Assembly (NCBI GenBank): GCA_028685665.1
Contig: JAQUDN010000001.1
Coordinates: forward strand, 1-34,373
Direction: 5' to 3'
Origin: Burkholderiaceae bacterium
GTDB taxonomy: Bacteria > Pseudomonadota > Gammaproteobacteria > Burkholderiales > Burkholderiaceae_C
DNA length: 34,373 bases
The stretch's first letter is position 1, and each line of letters begins with the position of its first letter. The notes beneath the pieces are model-generated. The model was not told the origin of the DNA, did not search any database, and was given only the letters and a program-made list of their open reading frames with translations. Both the position numbers and the translations under genes were made by a program. Positions 18,951 through 26,499 of this stretch are shown here, in pieces.

Positions 18951-19719
18951 TCTCCACGAACGCCCGCTCGATCACGAAGTCGCCCGGGGTGGTGGTGTTG
19001 CCTTCCGCGAAGTCGCGTTTTTCCAGGATCTCCTTGAGCGAGGCCAGCATTTCCGGGCTGCCGCAGAGCATGACGCGGTCTTCCAGCGGGTTCAGGGCGG
19101 GCACGCCCAGGTCGGTGAACAGCTTGCCGTTCTCGATCAGGTCGTTGATGCGGCCCTGGTTGCGGAAGGGTTCGCGGGTGACGGTGGGGTAGTACTTGAG
19201 CTGCTGGCTGACCAGCTCGCCCAGGAACTCGTGCTGGGGCAGTTCCTGGGTCAGGTAGTCGTGGTAGGCCAGCTCGTTCACCTGGCGCACGCCGTGGATG
19301 AGGATGACTTCCTGGAATTTCTCGTAGGTTTCCGGGTCGCGGATCACGCTCAGGAAGGGGGCCAGGCCGGTGCCGGTGGAGATCAGGTACAGGCGCTTGG
19401 CGGGCAGCAGGTAGTCGATCAGCAGGGTGCCGGTGGGCTTTTTGCCGACGATGATGGTGTCACCCACCTGGATGTGCTGCAGGCGCGAGGTCAGCGGGCC
19501 GTCGGGCACCTTGATGCTCAAAAACTCGAGGTGTTCTTCGTAGTTCGCGCTGACGATGCTGTAGGCGCGCAGCAGGGGCTTGCCGTTCACTTCCAGGCCG
19601 ATCATCGTGAAATGGCCGTTGGAAAAGCGCAGGGCGGGGTCGCGGGTGGTGGTAAAGCTGAACAGGCGGTCGGTCCAGTGGTGGACGCTCAGCACGCGCT
19701 CTTCGTGGAATTTGCTCAT
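18946..19719 (-). CDS. fpr: Ferredoxin/flavodoxin--NADP reductase
   Basis: A 257-residue FAD enzyme that exchanges electrons between NADPH and ferredoxin or flavodoxin, used in redox balance and iron-sulfur metabolism. The FAD-binding motif RAYSIVSAN is near residue 53. The NADPH-binding segment STGTGLAPFLS is near 115, followed by VILIHGVRQVNELAY and MLCGSPEML. The C-terminal ending VIERAFVEK, with a Glu-Lys tail, is typical of the bacterial subclass. Length matches the family (about 255-260). The start MSKFHEERVL is preferred; an in-frame ATG seven codons upstream is possible. It is divergent from the liv receptor gene with 189 bases between the starts. In other proteobacteria fpr is activated by a LysR or SoxR-type regulator, but no such gene is adjacent. 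Confidence 0.93.
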   Translation of the reverse strand: MSKFHEERVLSVHHWTDRLFSFTTTRDPALRFSNGHFTMIGLEVNGKPLLRAYSIVSANYEEHLEFLSIKVPDGPLTSRLQHIQVGDTIIVGKKPTGTLLIDYLLPAKRLYLISTGTGLAPFLSVIRDPETYEKFQEVILIHGVRQVNELAYHDYLTQELPQHEFLGELVSQQLKYYPTVTREPFRNQGRINDLIENGKLFTDLGVPALNPLEDRVMLCGSPEMLASLKEILEKRDFAEGNTTTPGDFVIERAFVEK

Positions 19720-19805
19720 GGTGGTTCGCTCGGAAGGCAAAAAACAGGCGCGCCCTGCGGGCGGCGCGGAACCCGCGATTGTCCGTGAAAGCGTGCCCCT
19801 TGGGC

Positions 19806-19840
19806 AGGGTACAGTTCATACCCTTTGTTCATAAGCAAAG
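19806..19840. promoter_or_regulatory. Operator-like repeats between fpr and the liv operon
   Basis: AGGGTA (19806-19811) and TACCCT (19819-19824) form an inverted repeat with a seven-base spacer. CTTTG (19823-19827) and CAAAG (19836-19840) form a second. GTTCATA is directly repeated at 19814 and 19827, thirteen bases apart. The spacing of the first pair resembles a LysR-type box. The elements are visible; the regulator and which promoter is affected are unknown. Confidence 0.4.
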
Positions 19841-19908
19841 TGGCCCGCGGGCATGAAGCCGCTGGCATCGTCCTGAAAACCTCCATGGCCTCACCGCGAT
19901 TGACCCCC

Positions 19909-21117
19909 ATGTTCTTCCGCAGACACTTCCCCCTCGCCCTGGCCGCGTTGGCCGCCGTGGCCGGCAGTTCCCTGGCGCAGGCCCAGGGCGTGATCAAGAT
20001 TGGCGAGATCAACAGCTACAAGGCGCAGCCCGCCTTCCTGGAGCCCTACAAGAAGGGCATGGAGCTGGCCATCGAGCAGGTCAACGCCGCCGGCGGCATC
20101 CAGGGCAAGAAGCTGGAGCTCATCACCCGCGACGACAACGCCAACCCCGGCGACGCAGTGCGCGCGGCCGAGGAGCTGCTGGCCCGCGAGAAGGTGGACG
20201 TGCTCACCGGCAGCTTCCTGTCGCACGTGGGCCTGGCGCTGACCGACTTTGCCAAGCAGAAAAAGCGCTTCTTCCTGGCCAGCGAGCCGCTGACCGACAA
20301 GATCGTCTGGGAGCAGGGCAATGCCTACACCTTCCGCCTGCGCCCCTCGACCTACATGCAGGTGGCCATGCTGGTGCCCGAGGCGGCGGCGCTGAAGAAA
20401 AAGCGCTGGGCCATCGTCTATCCCAATTACGAATACGGCCAGTCCGCTGCCGCCACCTTCAAGCAGCTGCTCAAGGCCGCGCAACCCGACGTGGAGTTCG
20501 TCGCCGAGCAGGCGCCGCCGCTGGGCAAGGTCGATGCCGGCAGCGTGGTGCAGGCGCTGGCGGATGCCAAGCCCGATGCGATCTTCAACGTGCTGTTCGC
20601 GGCCGACCTGGCCAAGTTCGTGCGCGAGGGCAACACCCGGGGCCTGTTCCAGGGCCGCGAGGTGGTGGGCCTGCTGACCGGCGAACCCGAGTACCTGGAC
20701 CCGCTCAAGAACGAAACCCCCAACGGCTGGACTGTGACCGGCTACCCCTGGCACGGCATCCAGACGCCCGAGCACAAGGCCTTCTTCCTGGCCTACCACG
20801 GCAAGTACAAGGACTACCCGCGCCTGGGCTCGGTGGTGGGCTACACCGCCATCCTGTCGATTGCCGAAGGCCTCAAAAAAGCCGGCTCGGCCGACACCGA
20901 CAAGCTGGTCGCTGCCTTCAAGGGCCTGCAGCTGACCTCGCCCTTTGGCCGCATCACCTACCGCGCCCAGGACCACCAGTCCACCATGGGCGGCTTTGTC
21001 GGCAAGCTCAAGAACGACAACGGCAAGGGCGTGATGGTGGACTACCGCTACCTGGACGGCGCCAGGTTCCAGCCCTCCGATGCCGAGGTGCGCAAACTGC
21101 GCCCAGCGGGTTCCTGA
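19909..21117 (+). CDS. livK: Branched-chain-amino-acid-type ABC transporter substrate-binding protein
   Basis: A 402-residue periplasmic binding protein of the LivK/amide family (type I fold). A signal peptide spans residues about 1-26 (MFFRRHFPLALAALAAVAGS to AQA). The mature domain opens with VIKIGEINSYK and shows GMELAIEQVNAAGGIQGKKLELI, the family's hallmark, then GDAVRAAEELLAREKVDVLTG. ATG 19909 gives a clean signal peptide. ATG 19885 is in frame and would add eight residues. Neither has a good ribosome site. The fused permease and an ATPase follow on the same strand. Members of this branch carry amino acids, amides, urea or aromatic acids, so the gene symbol marks the family and not a proven ligand. 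Confidence 0.9.
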   Translation: MFFRRHFPLALAALAAVAGSSLAQAQGVIKIGEINSYKAQPAFLEPYKKGMELAIEQVNAAGGIQGKKLELITRDDNANPGDAVRAAEELLAREKVDVLTGSFLSHVGLALTDFAKQKKRFFLASEPLTDKIVWEQGNAYTFRLRPSTYMQVAMLVPEAAALKKKRWAIVYPNYEYGQSAAATFKQLLKAAQPDVEFVAEQAPPLGKVDAGSVVQALADAKPDAIFNVLFAADLAKFVREGNTRGLFQGREVVGLLTGEPEYLDPLKNETPNGWTVTGYPWHGIQTPEHKAFFLAYHGKYKDYPRLGSVVGYTAILSIAEGLKKAGSADTDKLVAAFKGLQLTSPFGRITYRAQDHQSTMGGFVGKLKNDNGKGVMVDYRYLDGARFQPSDAEVRKLRPAGS

Positions 21118-21151
21118 GGAAGATCTCCTGAGAAATATGTGCCAAAACAGC

Positions 21152-21204
21152 CTCCAGCCCTTATCTGGCCGGCGGAACGTGCTATCAAAAACAAAGCGCT
21201 GGAG
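21152..21204. repeat. AGCGCT-family intergenic repeat between livK and the permease gene
   Basis: CTCCAGC (21152-21158) pairs with GCTGGAG (21198-21204), enclosing CTTATCTGG and GCTATCAAAAACAAAGC, words I remember as a common Comamonadaceae intergenic element. It interrupts the liv operon between receptor and permease and may lower expression of the membrane genes relative to the receptor. Confidence 0.5.
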
Positions 21205-21221
21205 CGCGCCGCTGACCTGAC

Positions 21222-23135
21222 ATGGATGTTTCCGGCCTGCTGGCCCAGCTGCTCAATGGCCTGGCGGGGGCGTCCTCGCTGTTTTTGGTGTCGGCGGGGC
21301 TGTCGCTGATCTTTGGCGTGACGCGCATCGTCAACTTTGCGCATGGCTCCTTCTTCTTGCTGGGCATCTACACCGCTTATTCGCTGGTCGAGCGCCTGGG
21401 CGGCGTGATCGGCTTCTGGCCGGCGCTGCTGCTGGCGCCGCTGGCGGTGGGGGTGTTCGGGGCGCTGGTCGAGATGGGCTTGCTGCGCCGCATCTACCGC
21501 GCGCCGGAGCTGTTCCAGCTGCTGGCCACCTTTGCGCTGGTGCTGGTGGTCAAGGACGCGGCGCTGTGGTTCTGGGGCCCCGAGGAGCTGCTGGGCCCGC
21601 GCGCGCCGGGCTTGGAGGGAGCGGTGCCCCTGTTCGGCCGCGCCTTTCCGACCTACGACCTGTTCCTGATCGCCGTCGGCCCCCTGGTGCTGGCGGGCCT
21701 GTGGGGGCTGCTGCACCGCACCCGCTGGGGCACGCTGGTGCGCGCCGCCACGCAGGACCGCGAGATGGTCGGCGCGCTGGGCGTGAACCAGGCCTGGCTG
21801 TTCACGGGGGTGTTCGCGCTGGGCGCTTTCCTGGCGGGGCTGGCCGGCGCGTTGCAATTGCCCCGCGAGCCGGCCAGCCTGGAGCTGGACATGGTGACCA
21901 TCGGCGCCGCTTTTGTCGTGGTGGTGGTCGGCGGCATGGGCTCGGTGACGGGCGCCTTTGTCGCTGCGCTGCTGATCGCCGAACTCAAGGCCCTGTGCAT
22001 CTGGCTGGGGCTGGTGGAGGTGGCGGGGCTCAGCCTGTCGCTGTCCAAGCTCACGCTGGTGGTGGAGTTTTTAGCGATGGCCGTGGTGCTGGTGCTGCGC
22101 CCCTGGGGCCTGCTGGGCCGTCCGCAAGCCGCCGCCCAGGGCCGCAGTGCCGTGCCCGAGGCCCCGCTGCGCCTGCCCTCGGCCCGCGCGCAGGCGCGGA
22201 GCGTGGCCCTGGTCGGCCTGCTGGCGCTGCTGCCCCTGGCCGAGGCGCAGTGGCCCTACGCCCCGGTCCTGGCCACCGACCTGCTGATCGCCGTGCTGTT
22301 TGCCGCCAGCCTGCACTTTGTGATGGGGCCGGCCGGCCTGCATTCCTTCGGCCACGCGGCCTACTTTGGCCTGGGCGCCTATGCGGCGGCGCTGCTGGTG
22401 CGCCACGCGGGCCTGCCCATGGAGGCCGCGCTGCTGCTGGCGCCGCTGGCCGCCGGCCTGGGCGCGCTGGTCTATGGGTGGCTGTGCGTGCGCCTGTCGG
22501 GCGTGTACCTGGCGATGCTGACCCTGGCTTTTGCGCAGATCACCTGGGCGATTGCCTTCCAGTGGGACGCCGTCACCGGCGGCAGCAACGGCCTGACCGG
22601 TGTGTGGCCCGCGCCCTGGCTGGCCGAGCGCGGGGCTTTTTACCTGTTGGCGTTGGCGCTGGTCGCGCTGGCCGTGGCGGGCTTGCGGCGGGTGCTGTTC
22701 TCGCCCTTTGGCTATGCGCTGCGCGCTGCGCGCGATTCGGCCCTGCGCGCGGACGCCATTGGCATGAACGTGCGCCGCCTGCAATGGGCGGGCTTCGGGC
22801 TGGCCGGCGCGGTGGCGGGGCTGGCGGGGGCGCTGTACGCGTTTTCCAAGGGCAGCATCTCGCCCGAGGCGCTGTCGGTCGGCAAATCGGTCGATGGCCT
22901 GGTCATGGTGCTGCTGGGCGGCCTGCAGACCCTGGCGGGGCCGGTGGTGGGGGCCTCGGTCTTCACCCTGCTGCACGACAGCTTGGCCCGCCAGACCGAC
23001 TACTGGCGCGCGCTGCTGGGCGGCACCATCCTGCTGCTGGTGCTCTTGTTCCCGCAGGGGCTGGCTGGCTTTGCGCAGGGCCTTTGGTCCGGTGTTTGGC
23101 AGCGCCTGCGCGGGGCGGGGGATGGCGCGCGATGA
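21222..23135 (+). CDS. livHM: Fused LivH-LivM ABC permease
   Basis: A 637-residue inner-membrane protein joining the two permeases that are usually separate. The first half (about residues 1-295) is LivH-like: GLSLIFGVTRIVNFAHGSFFLLG, then VVVVGGMGSVTGAFVAALLIAE. A short cytoplasmic-looking linker (about 296-330, AAAQGRSAVPEAPLRLPSAR) leads to the LivM-like half: HFVMGPAGLHSFGHAAYFGLGAYAAALL, then FQWDAVTGGSNGLTGVWP and VMVLLGGLQTLAGPVVGA. Both halves keep the loop that contacts the ATPases. Such fusions occur in this transporter class. No close Shine-Dalgarno is visible. The stop overlaps the livG start (ATGA). Confidence 0.92.
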   Translation: MDVSGLLAQLLNGLAGASSLFLVSAGLSLIFGVTRIVNFAHGSFFLLGIYTAYSLVERLGGVIGFWPALLLAPLAVGVFGALVEMGLLRRIYRAPELFQLLATFALVLVVKDAALWFWGPEELLGPRAPGLEGAVPLFGRAFPTYDLFLIAVGPLVLAGLWGLLHRTRWGTLVRAATQDREMVGALGVNQAWLFTGVFALGAFLAGLAGALQLPREPASLELDMVTIGAAFVVVVVGGMGSVTGAFVAALLIAELKALCIWLGLVEVAGLSLSLSKLTLVVEFLAMAVVLVLRPWGLLGRPQAAAQGRSAVPEAPLRLPSARAQARSVALVGLLALLPLAEAQWPYAPVLATDLLIAVLFAASLHFVMGPAGLHSFGHAAYFGLGAYAAALLVRHAGLPMEAALLLAPLAAGLGALVYGWLCVRLSGVYLAMLTLAFAQITWAIAFQWDAVTGGSNGLTGVWPAPWLAERGAFYLLALALVALAVAGLRRVLFSPFGYALRAARDSALRADAIGMNVRRLQWAGFGLAGAVAGLAGALYAFSKGSISPEALSVGKSVDGLVMVLLGGLQTLAGPVVGASVFTLLHDSLARQTDYWRALLGGTILLLVLLFPQGLAGFAQGLWSGVWQRLRGAGDGAR

Positions 23136-23902
23136 GCCTGCTCAGCGTGAGCGGCCTGTGCAAGGCCTTTGGCGGGGTGCAGGCCGTGGACGGCGTGGGC
23201 TTTGCGCTGGCGCCGGGCGAGCTGCTGGCGCTGATCGGCCCGAACGGCGCGGGCAAGTCCACCACCTTCAATATGGTCGGCGGCCAGTTGCGGCCCGATG
23301 CCGGCCGCATCCAGCTGGCCGGGCGCGACATCGCCGGCCTGCCGCCGCGCGCCATCTGGCGCCTGGGCGTGGGCCGCACCTTCCAGATCGCCGAAACCTT
23401 TGCCTCGCTCACCGTGGTAGAGAACGTGCAGATGGCCCTGCTCAGCGCCGACCGGCGCCTGTGGTCCCTCTGGCGCCGCGCCGCCCGGCACCGCCGCGCC
23501 GACGCCCTGGACCTGCTGGCCCAGGTGGGCATGCAGGACCAGGCCGACCGCCCCTGCCGCGCGCTGGCCTATGGCGACGTCAAGCGGGTGGAGCTGGCGA
23601 TGGCCCTGGCCCACCAGCCCCGCCTGCTGCTGATGGACGAGCCCACCGCCGGCATGGCCCCCGGCGAGCGCGTGGCCCTGATGGCCCTGACCCGCACCCT
23701 GGCCCGCGAGCGCCAGATGGGCGTGCTGTTCACCGAGCACAGCATGGACGTGGTCTTCGGCCAGGCCGACCGCGTGCTGGTCCTGGCCCGCGGCCGCCTG
23801 CTGGCCGAGGGCAGCCCCCAGCAGGTGCGCGACAACCCCGCCGTGCAAGACGTTTACCTGGGCAGCGGCCGCCTGGTCGGCATGCCGTGGCGGGCACCGT
23901 GA
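23132..23902 (+). CDS. livG: ABC transporter ATP-binding protein, LivG type
   Basis: A 256-residue ATPase that would power the fused permease from the cytoplasm. Walker A GPNGAGKS is at residues 36-43 and the Q-loop region at VGRTFQIAETF. The signature is LAYGDVKR at 145-152, where most family members have LSYGxQR. Walker B LLLMDEPTAGM is at 165-175 and the switch His is in FTEHSMDVV. The altered signature is still of a known type and the protein looks functional. It overlaps the permease gene by four bases. The partner LivF-type ATPase is not next to it: about 2.6 kb of accessory DNA intervenes. Confidence 0.93.
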   Translation: MSLLSVSGLCKAFGGVQAVDGVGFALAPGELLALIGPNGAGKSTTFNMVGGQLRPDAGRIQLAGRDIAGLPPRAIWRLGVGRTFQIAETFASLTVVENVQMALLSADRRLWSLWRRAARHRRADALDLLAQVGMQDQADRPCRALAYGDVKRVELAMALAHQPRLLLMDEPTAGMAPGERVALMALTRTLARERQMGVLFTEHSMDVVFGQADRVLVLARGRLLAEGSPQQVRDNPAVQDVYLGSGRLVGMPWRAP

Positions 23903-23926
23903 ACAGGTTCTAAGCGAGATTTATCT

Positions 23927-24600
23927 TCAAGCGTTCAAGGGTTTGATCGACCAGGACGAGCCTTCACCAAAGAAGGCTTTGCAGTGCGGGCAAGTCTCAG
24001 CGTAGATGCTGATCGTGGTGTCGCAGTTTGGGCAGATGCCTTGGGGCGCTGACGCATCGGCAATACGCCTGCGCTCGGCTTCCTCTTGCTTGCGCAGAGC
24101 CGCTTCAACCACGGGGTCGGGCCATGTAGGCGCCGTAGTTAGACGAGACACAAATTCGGAAAATTGCTGCTCATCAATCTGACCTGTGGCTTTGGCCGAC
24201 TCAAGCACTGAAATGCGTTGTTCGTACCACTGTGGACTGCATCCACGCATGCGCTGAAACACCGATGCCAATACCACGCGCATTACGGATGGCTCCATCT
24301 TGTCGTAATGCAAGTGAAGCTCGCCAAAATTGGTGATCAACGTGATGAAGGTGTGAATCTTGGTCTTGGTGGTCAGGCCGTTGAGAATTGCCGCGATAGC
24401 CATCCCTTCAATAGCACCTTCCACGCCGAACCCGCCACCTACAAAACCGCCCCCACTAGTCACAGAACCTGGCCCGGTGATGTTGAACTCGACTAACTCA
24501 AAGTAGGAAAAACGAGCGGAGCGGGTCTTACCCTGAAGGATGACGCCTTTCTCAGTGAAAAGCGCATCCCCTTGCTGACTTGCCGCTAAGCTGCTTGCCC
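23927..24600 (-). pseudogene. Zinc-ribbon hypothetical protein, apparently truncated at its 5' end
   Basis: The minus-strand frame encodes about 220 residues of unknown protein. The C-terminus is a zinc ribbon, CPNC-x10-CPHC, followed by about 17 residues. Ahead of it come a charged helical part (RKQEEAERRRIADAS) and a Gly-rich stretch (TSGGGFVGGGFGVEG). Composition is clearly lower in GC than the neighbours. No plausible start lies in the lineage-specific part: continuing upstream, the frame runs antisense through transposase and hipA fragments to 25033. I therefore read it as a gene that lost its beginning where the IS5-type DNA joined it, near 24560-24600. A weak alternative start (GTG/TTG) within this region cannot be excluded. 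Function is not recognised. Confidence 0.6.
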
Positions 24601-24601
24601 C

Positions 24602-24757
24602 ATAAGAGCCAATTACCCCAGCGACATCAGCCCAGAGAAGTGCGAACTCATTCGCCCCTTGCTGGAAAGCGCCCGCAGAACCACTCGCCCACGCACCGTT
24701 GATCTGTATGAAGTGTTTTGCGCCGTGCTTTACCTGCTGCGCACCGGCTGCCAGTGG
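24602..24757 (+). pseudogene. IS5-family (DUF4096-type) transposase N-terminal fragment
   Basis: The plus strand reads NYPSDISPEKCELIRPLLES, ARRTTRPRTV and DLYEVFCAVLYLLRTGCQW. This matches the first about 50 residues of the transposases of one IS5 subgroup, which begin M-K-x-x-YPSDIS. The codon at the expected start is ATA instead of ATG. The frame is cut after GCQW, where the normal continuation (RMLP...) is replaced, without losing frame, by hipA sequence. The DDE catalytic core is absent, so the element cannot move itself. The left terminal repeat could not be identified. Confidence 0.75.
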
Positions 24758-24922
24758 CTCACCCGGCCCCGCGCCATCGCCCTGGTCCAGCAAGTGGCCC
24801 GCACGGTGGACCGGTGGGAAGCGCACTTCCGCCAGCACGGCGTGTGTGCTGCCGACCTGGAACGGCTGCGGGCCAGCATCGACCGGGAGGCACTGCGCTG
24901 GCAACGCAAGGCGTTTTGTTGA
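24758..24922 (+). pseudogene. Copy of the hipA 3' end fused in frame to the IS5 fragment
   Basis: Bases 24758-24888 are identical over 131 bp to the reverse complement of 5510-5640 in hipA. A single mismatch and seven more identical bases follow. The last 26 bases then diverge (ending RWQRKAFC here and QQQRRDFC in hipA), but both end at the same relative stop codon. Only the final 54 residues of the kinase are present, without catalytic residues, so it cannot be active. The high identity indicates recent duplication or gene conversion. Confidence 0.9.
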
Positions 24923-24965
24923 ATGAATAGGCCTCCAGGCCAATGGATGCCTGCGGTAGGCGCTC

Positions 24966-26387
24966 TTATTTTTGACAAAAATTGCCCCCATGCCGCTCCA
25001 GCCAGCCCGCCAGTTCCAGTGGCCGGATGCCAAAGCGCACGGCGTTGCCTGGGTGCAGCGCGCTGAATTCGGCCTGTACCAGCTGGACGAAGTGCGCGTG
25101 GTCGGCGGGAGCGAGGGTGCTGGGAATCCTGCGCTGGATGGCGCTTTCTGTCAGCGCTTCGTCCTGGCGAACGACGGCGGCGATCACTTCGGCCAGGGCC
25201 TGGCGATGGCGCAGGCGGAACAGGTCGGGCGGGACAAGCTGCTGCTTCACCGCGACATAGTGCTGGCAGGAACGTTCGTAGGCCCAGACGAACACATCGC
25301 GCAGCAGTTCGACCCGGTTGAGTTCATACACCCCGAGCACCGCGTCCACATAGGCCTGCTGGGGCACATCGATGAACGACAGCGGGCACAGGTTGTGGCG
25401 GATGAAGGGGATGTTGGCGGCCAGCCGGGACACGCGCTTGTTCACGTCCTCGAAAGGTTGAAGGTAGGGCAGGTGCACCATCAGGAAGAAGGCCTGCTCG
25501 AACGGGTCCACGATGTCCGCGGCCATGTGCACGACGATGCCGAACAGCTCCTCGAGGCGCTGGGGCAGCGCGATGGGCAGGTACACGCTGCCGCCAATTT
25601 CCACAGCCCGACGGCGGATGCGGCCCACCGCCGCCGGGTCTGCCATCAGGCCGTCCGACAAAAAGGCATGCAGCGCGACCAGCGTTTCCGTGTCCACACG
25701 GGCGTGCTCGGGCTGGAGCACCAGGTATTCGATGGCCTGCTTGTGGTTCAGGATCATCTGGGTTTCCAGCGCATCCTTGCCTTCGGCCGCTTGGCCGTGT
25801 TCGATCAGCCGTTCGGTGTCCAGGCGGCTGTAGGTGTTGCCCTCCAGGTGCGAGGACGCCCAGGAGAGGTCGATCAGCAGGCGGTGGAGGATGTCGCGTG
25901 CGAAGGTGCCAGCCGGCGTCTGTGCTGCCGGCGACCGGCCCAGGCTGTGCAGCTGCGCACGCAGCGGGGGCGGCAGGTAGGCCGTGTGGTTGGGGTGGTA
26001 GGCCTCCAGAAACGCCAGCCGGTAACCCAAGGGCTGGCGCAGATGGCGCGGTTGGGCAACGTAAGCCCGGATTTCCCGGCCCTCGACCGACGTGGGAAGG
26101 TCGGCTTCTGCCGGCAGCGCAGCGCTGGCGCGGGGGATGTCGGACAGGTCGGTGGGCGGCTGGCTGGGCGCTGCGACCCGGCGGTAGCGCACGCCACGGC
26201 CCCGCTCTTGTCCTTCCACCTGCAGACGGTTTTGCTGCACCAGCAAGGCCAGGCGGCGCTGCAAGGTACGGCGCTGCATGCGGTCGCCAAATTGGTGAAA
26301 CAGCTCCGCCATGCCCACGCCGTGCGGCGTCTGGCTGATCCACGCGGCGATCGCGTCCAGGGTCTCTGGCGGGGTAAAACGGGGCAT
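24966..26387 (-). CDS. Helix-turn-helix Fic-domain protein with degenerate catalytic motif
   Basis: A 473-residue protein. Residues about 8-70 form a winged helix (MAELFHQFGDRMQRRTLQRRLALLV), so it probably binds DNA. The Fic fold follows. An inhibitory-helix motif SSHLEGN (178-184) matches [S/T]xxxE[G/N] of self-inhibited Fic proteins. The catalytic loop, normally HPFxxGNGR, reads QPFEDVNKR at 310-318: the general-base His is Gln, both Gly are replaced (Val315, Lys317), and Asn316 and Arg318 remain. The following RLAANIPFIRHNLCPLSFIDVP is well conserved in a group I remember as Fic-family. Standard AMP transfer is therefore doubtful; a regulatory or altered chemistry is possible. It is divergent from livF, with repeated operator-like half-sites between them. 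Confidence 0.88.
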   Translation of the reverse strand: MPRFTPPETLDAIAAWISQTPHGVGMAELFHQFGDRMQRRTLQRRLALLVQQNRLQVEGQERGRGVRYRRVAAPSQPPTDLSDIPRASAALPAEADLPTSVEGREIRAYVAQPRHLRQPLGYRLAFLEAYHPNHTAYLPPPLRAQLHSLGRSPAAQTPAGTFARDILHRLLIDLSWASSHLEGNTYSRLDTERLIEHGQAAEGKDALETQMILNHKQAIEYLVLQPEHARVDTETLVALHAFLSDGLMADPAAVGRIRRRAVEIGGSVYLPIALPQRLEELFGIVVHMAADIVDPFEQAFFLMVHLPYLQPFEDVNKRVSRLAANIPFIRHNLCPLSFIDVPQQAYVDAVLGVYELNRVELLRDVFVWAYERSCQHYVAVKQQLVPPDLFRLRHRQALAEVIAAVVRQDEALTESAIQRRIPSTLAPADHAHFVQLVQAEFSALHPGNAVRFGIRPLELAGWLERHGGNFCQK

Positions 26388-26400
26388 GGTCGGGGCTCTT

Positions 26401-26476
26401 TTGTGACAATATCAGCAGTATTGCGACAAATAAACCGCGGCACAAGCGCTTATTGCGACAAATGAAGTGTCGCAAT
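26401..26476. promoter_or_regulatory. Four TTGTCGCAATA-type half-sites in the fic-livF divergent region
   Basis: Half-sites are at 26401-26411 (TTGTGACAATA), 26419-26429 (TATTGCGACAA), 26451-26461 (TATTGCGACAA) and 26468-26476 (TGTCGCAAT). They form two inverted repeats; the second is perfect over nine bases with a seven-base spacer. The two identical copies are 32 bases apart, about three helical turns. The first pair lies 14 bases before the fic start and overlaps a weak -35/-10 (TTTATT-17-TATTGT, minus strand). Autorepression by the Fic protein's own winged helix is the simplest reading. Confidence 0.7.
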
Positions 26477-26499
26477 CCACCCACCCTATCGGTTCCACG

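Larger units (their letters stand above)
23903..26499. mobile_element. Accessory block interrupting the liv operon between livG and livF
   Basis: The roughly 2.6 kb between the livG stop and the livF start carries a truncated zinc-ribbon gene, an IS5-family transposase fragment, a copied hipA 3' end and a fic gene, none on the operon's logic. In this transporter class livG and livF are normally adjacent. Base composition of the left part is visibly more AT-rich than the operon. No intact transposase, integrase or target duplication was found, so the mode of entry is unknown. Confidence 0.65.

Noticed and set aside
24602-24922. A functional small gene made of the IS5 and hipA pieces
   Set aside because: The frame is open, but it has no ATG at the family start, no catalytic residues of either parent and a junction exactly between two unrelated families.
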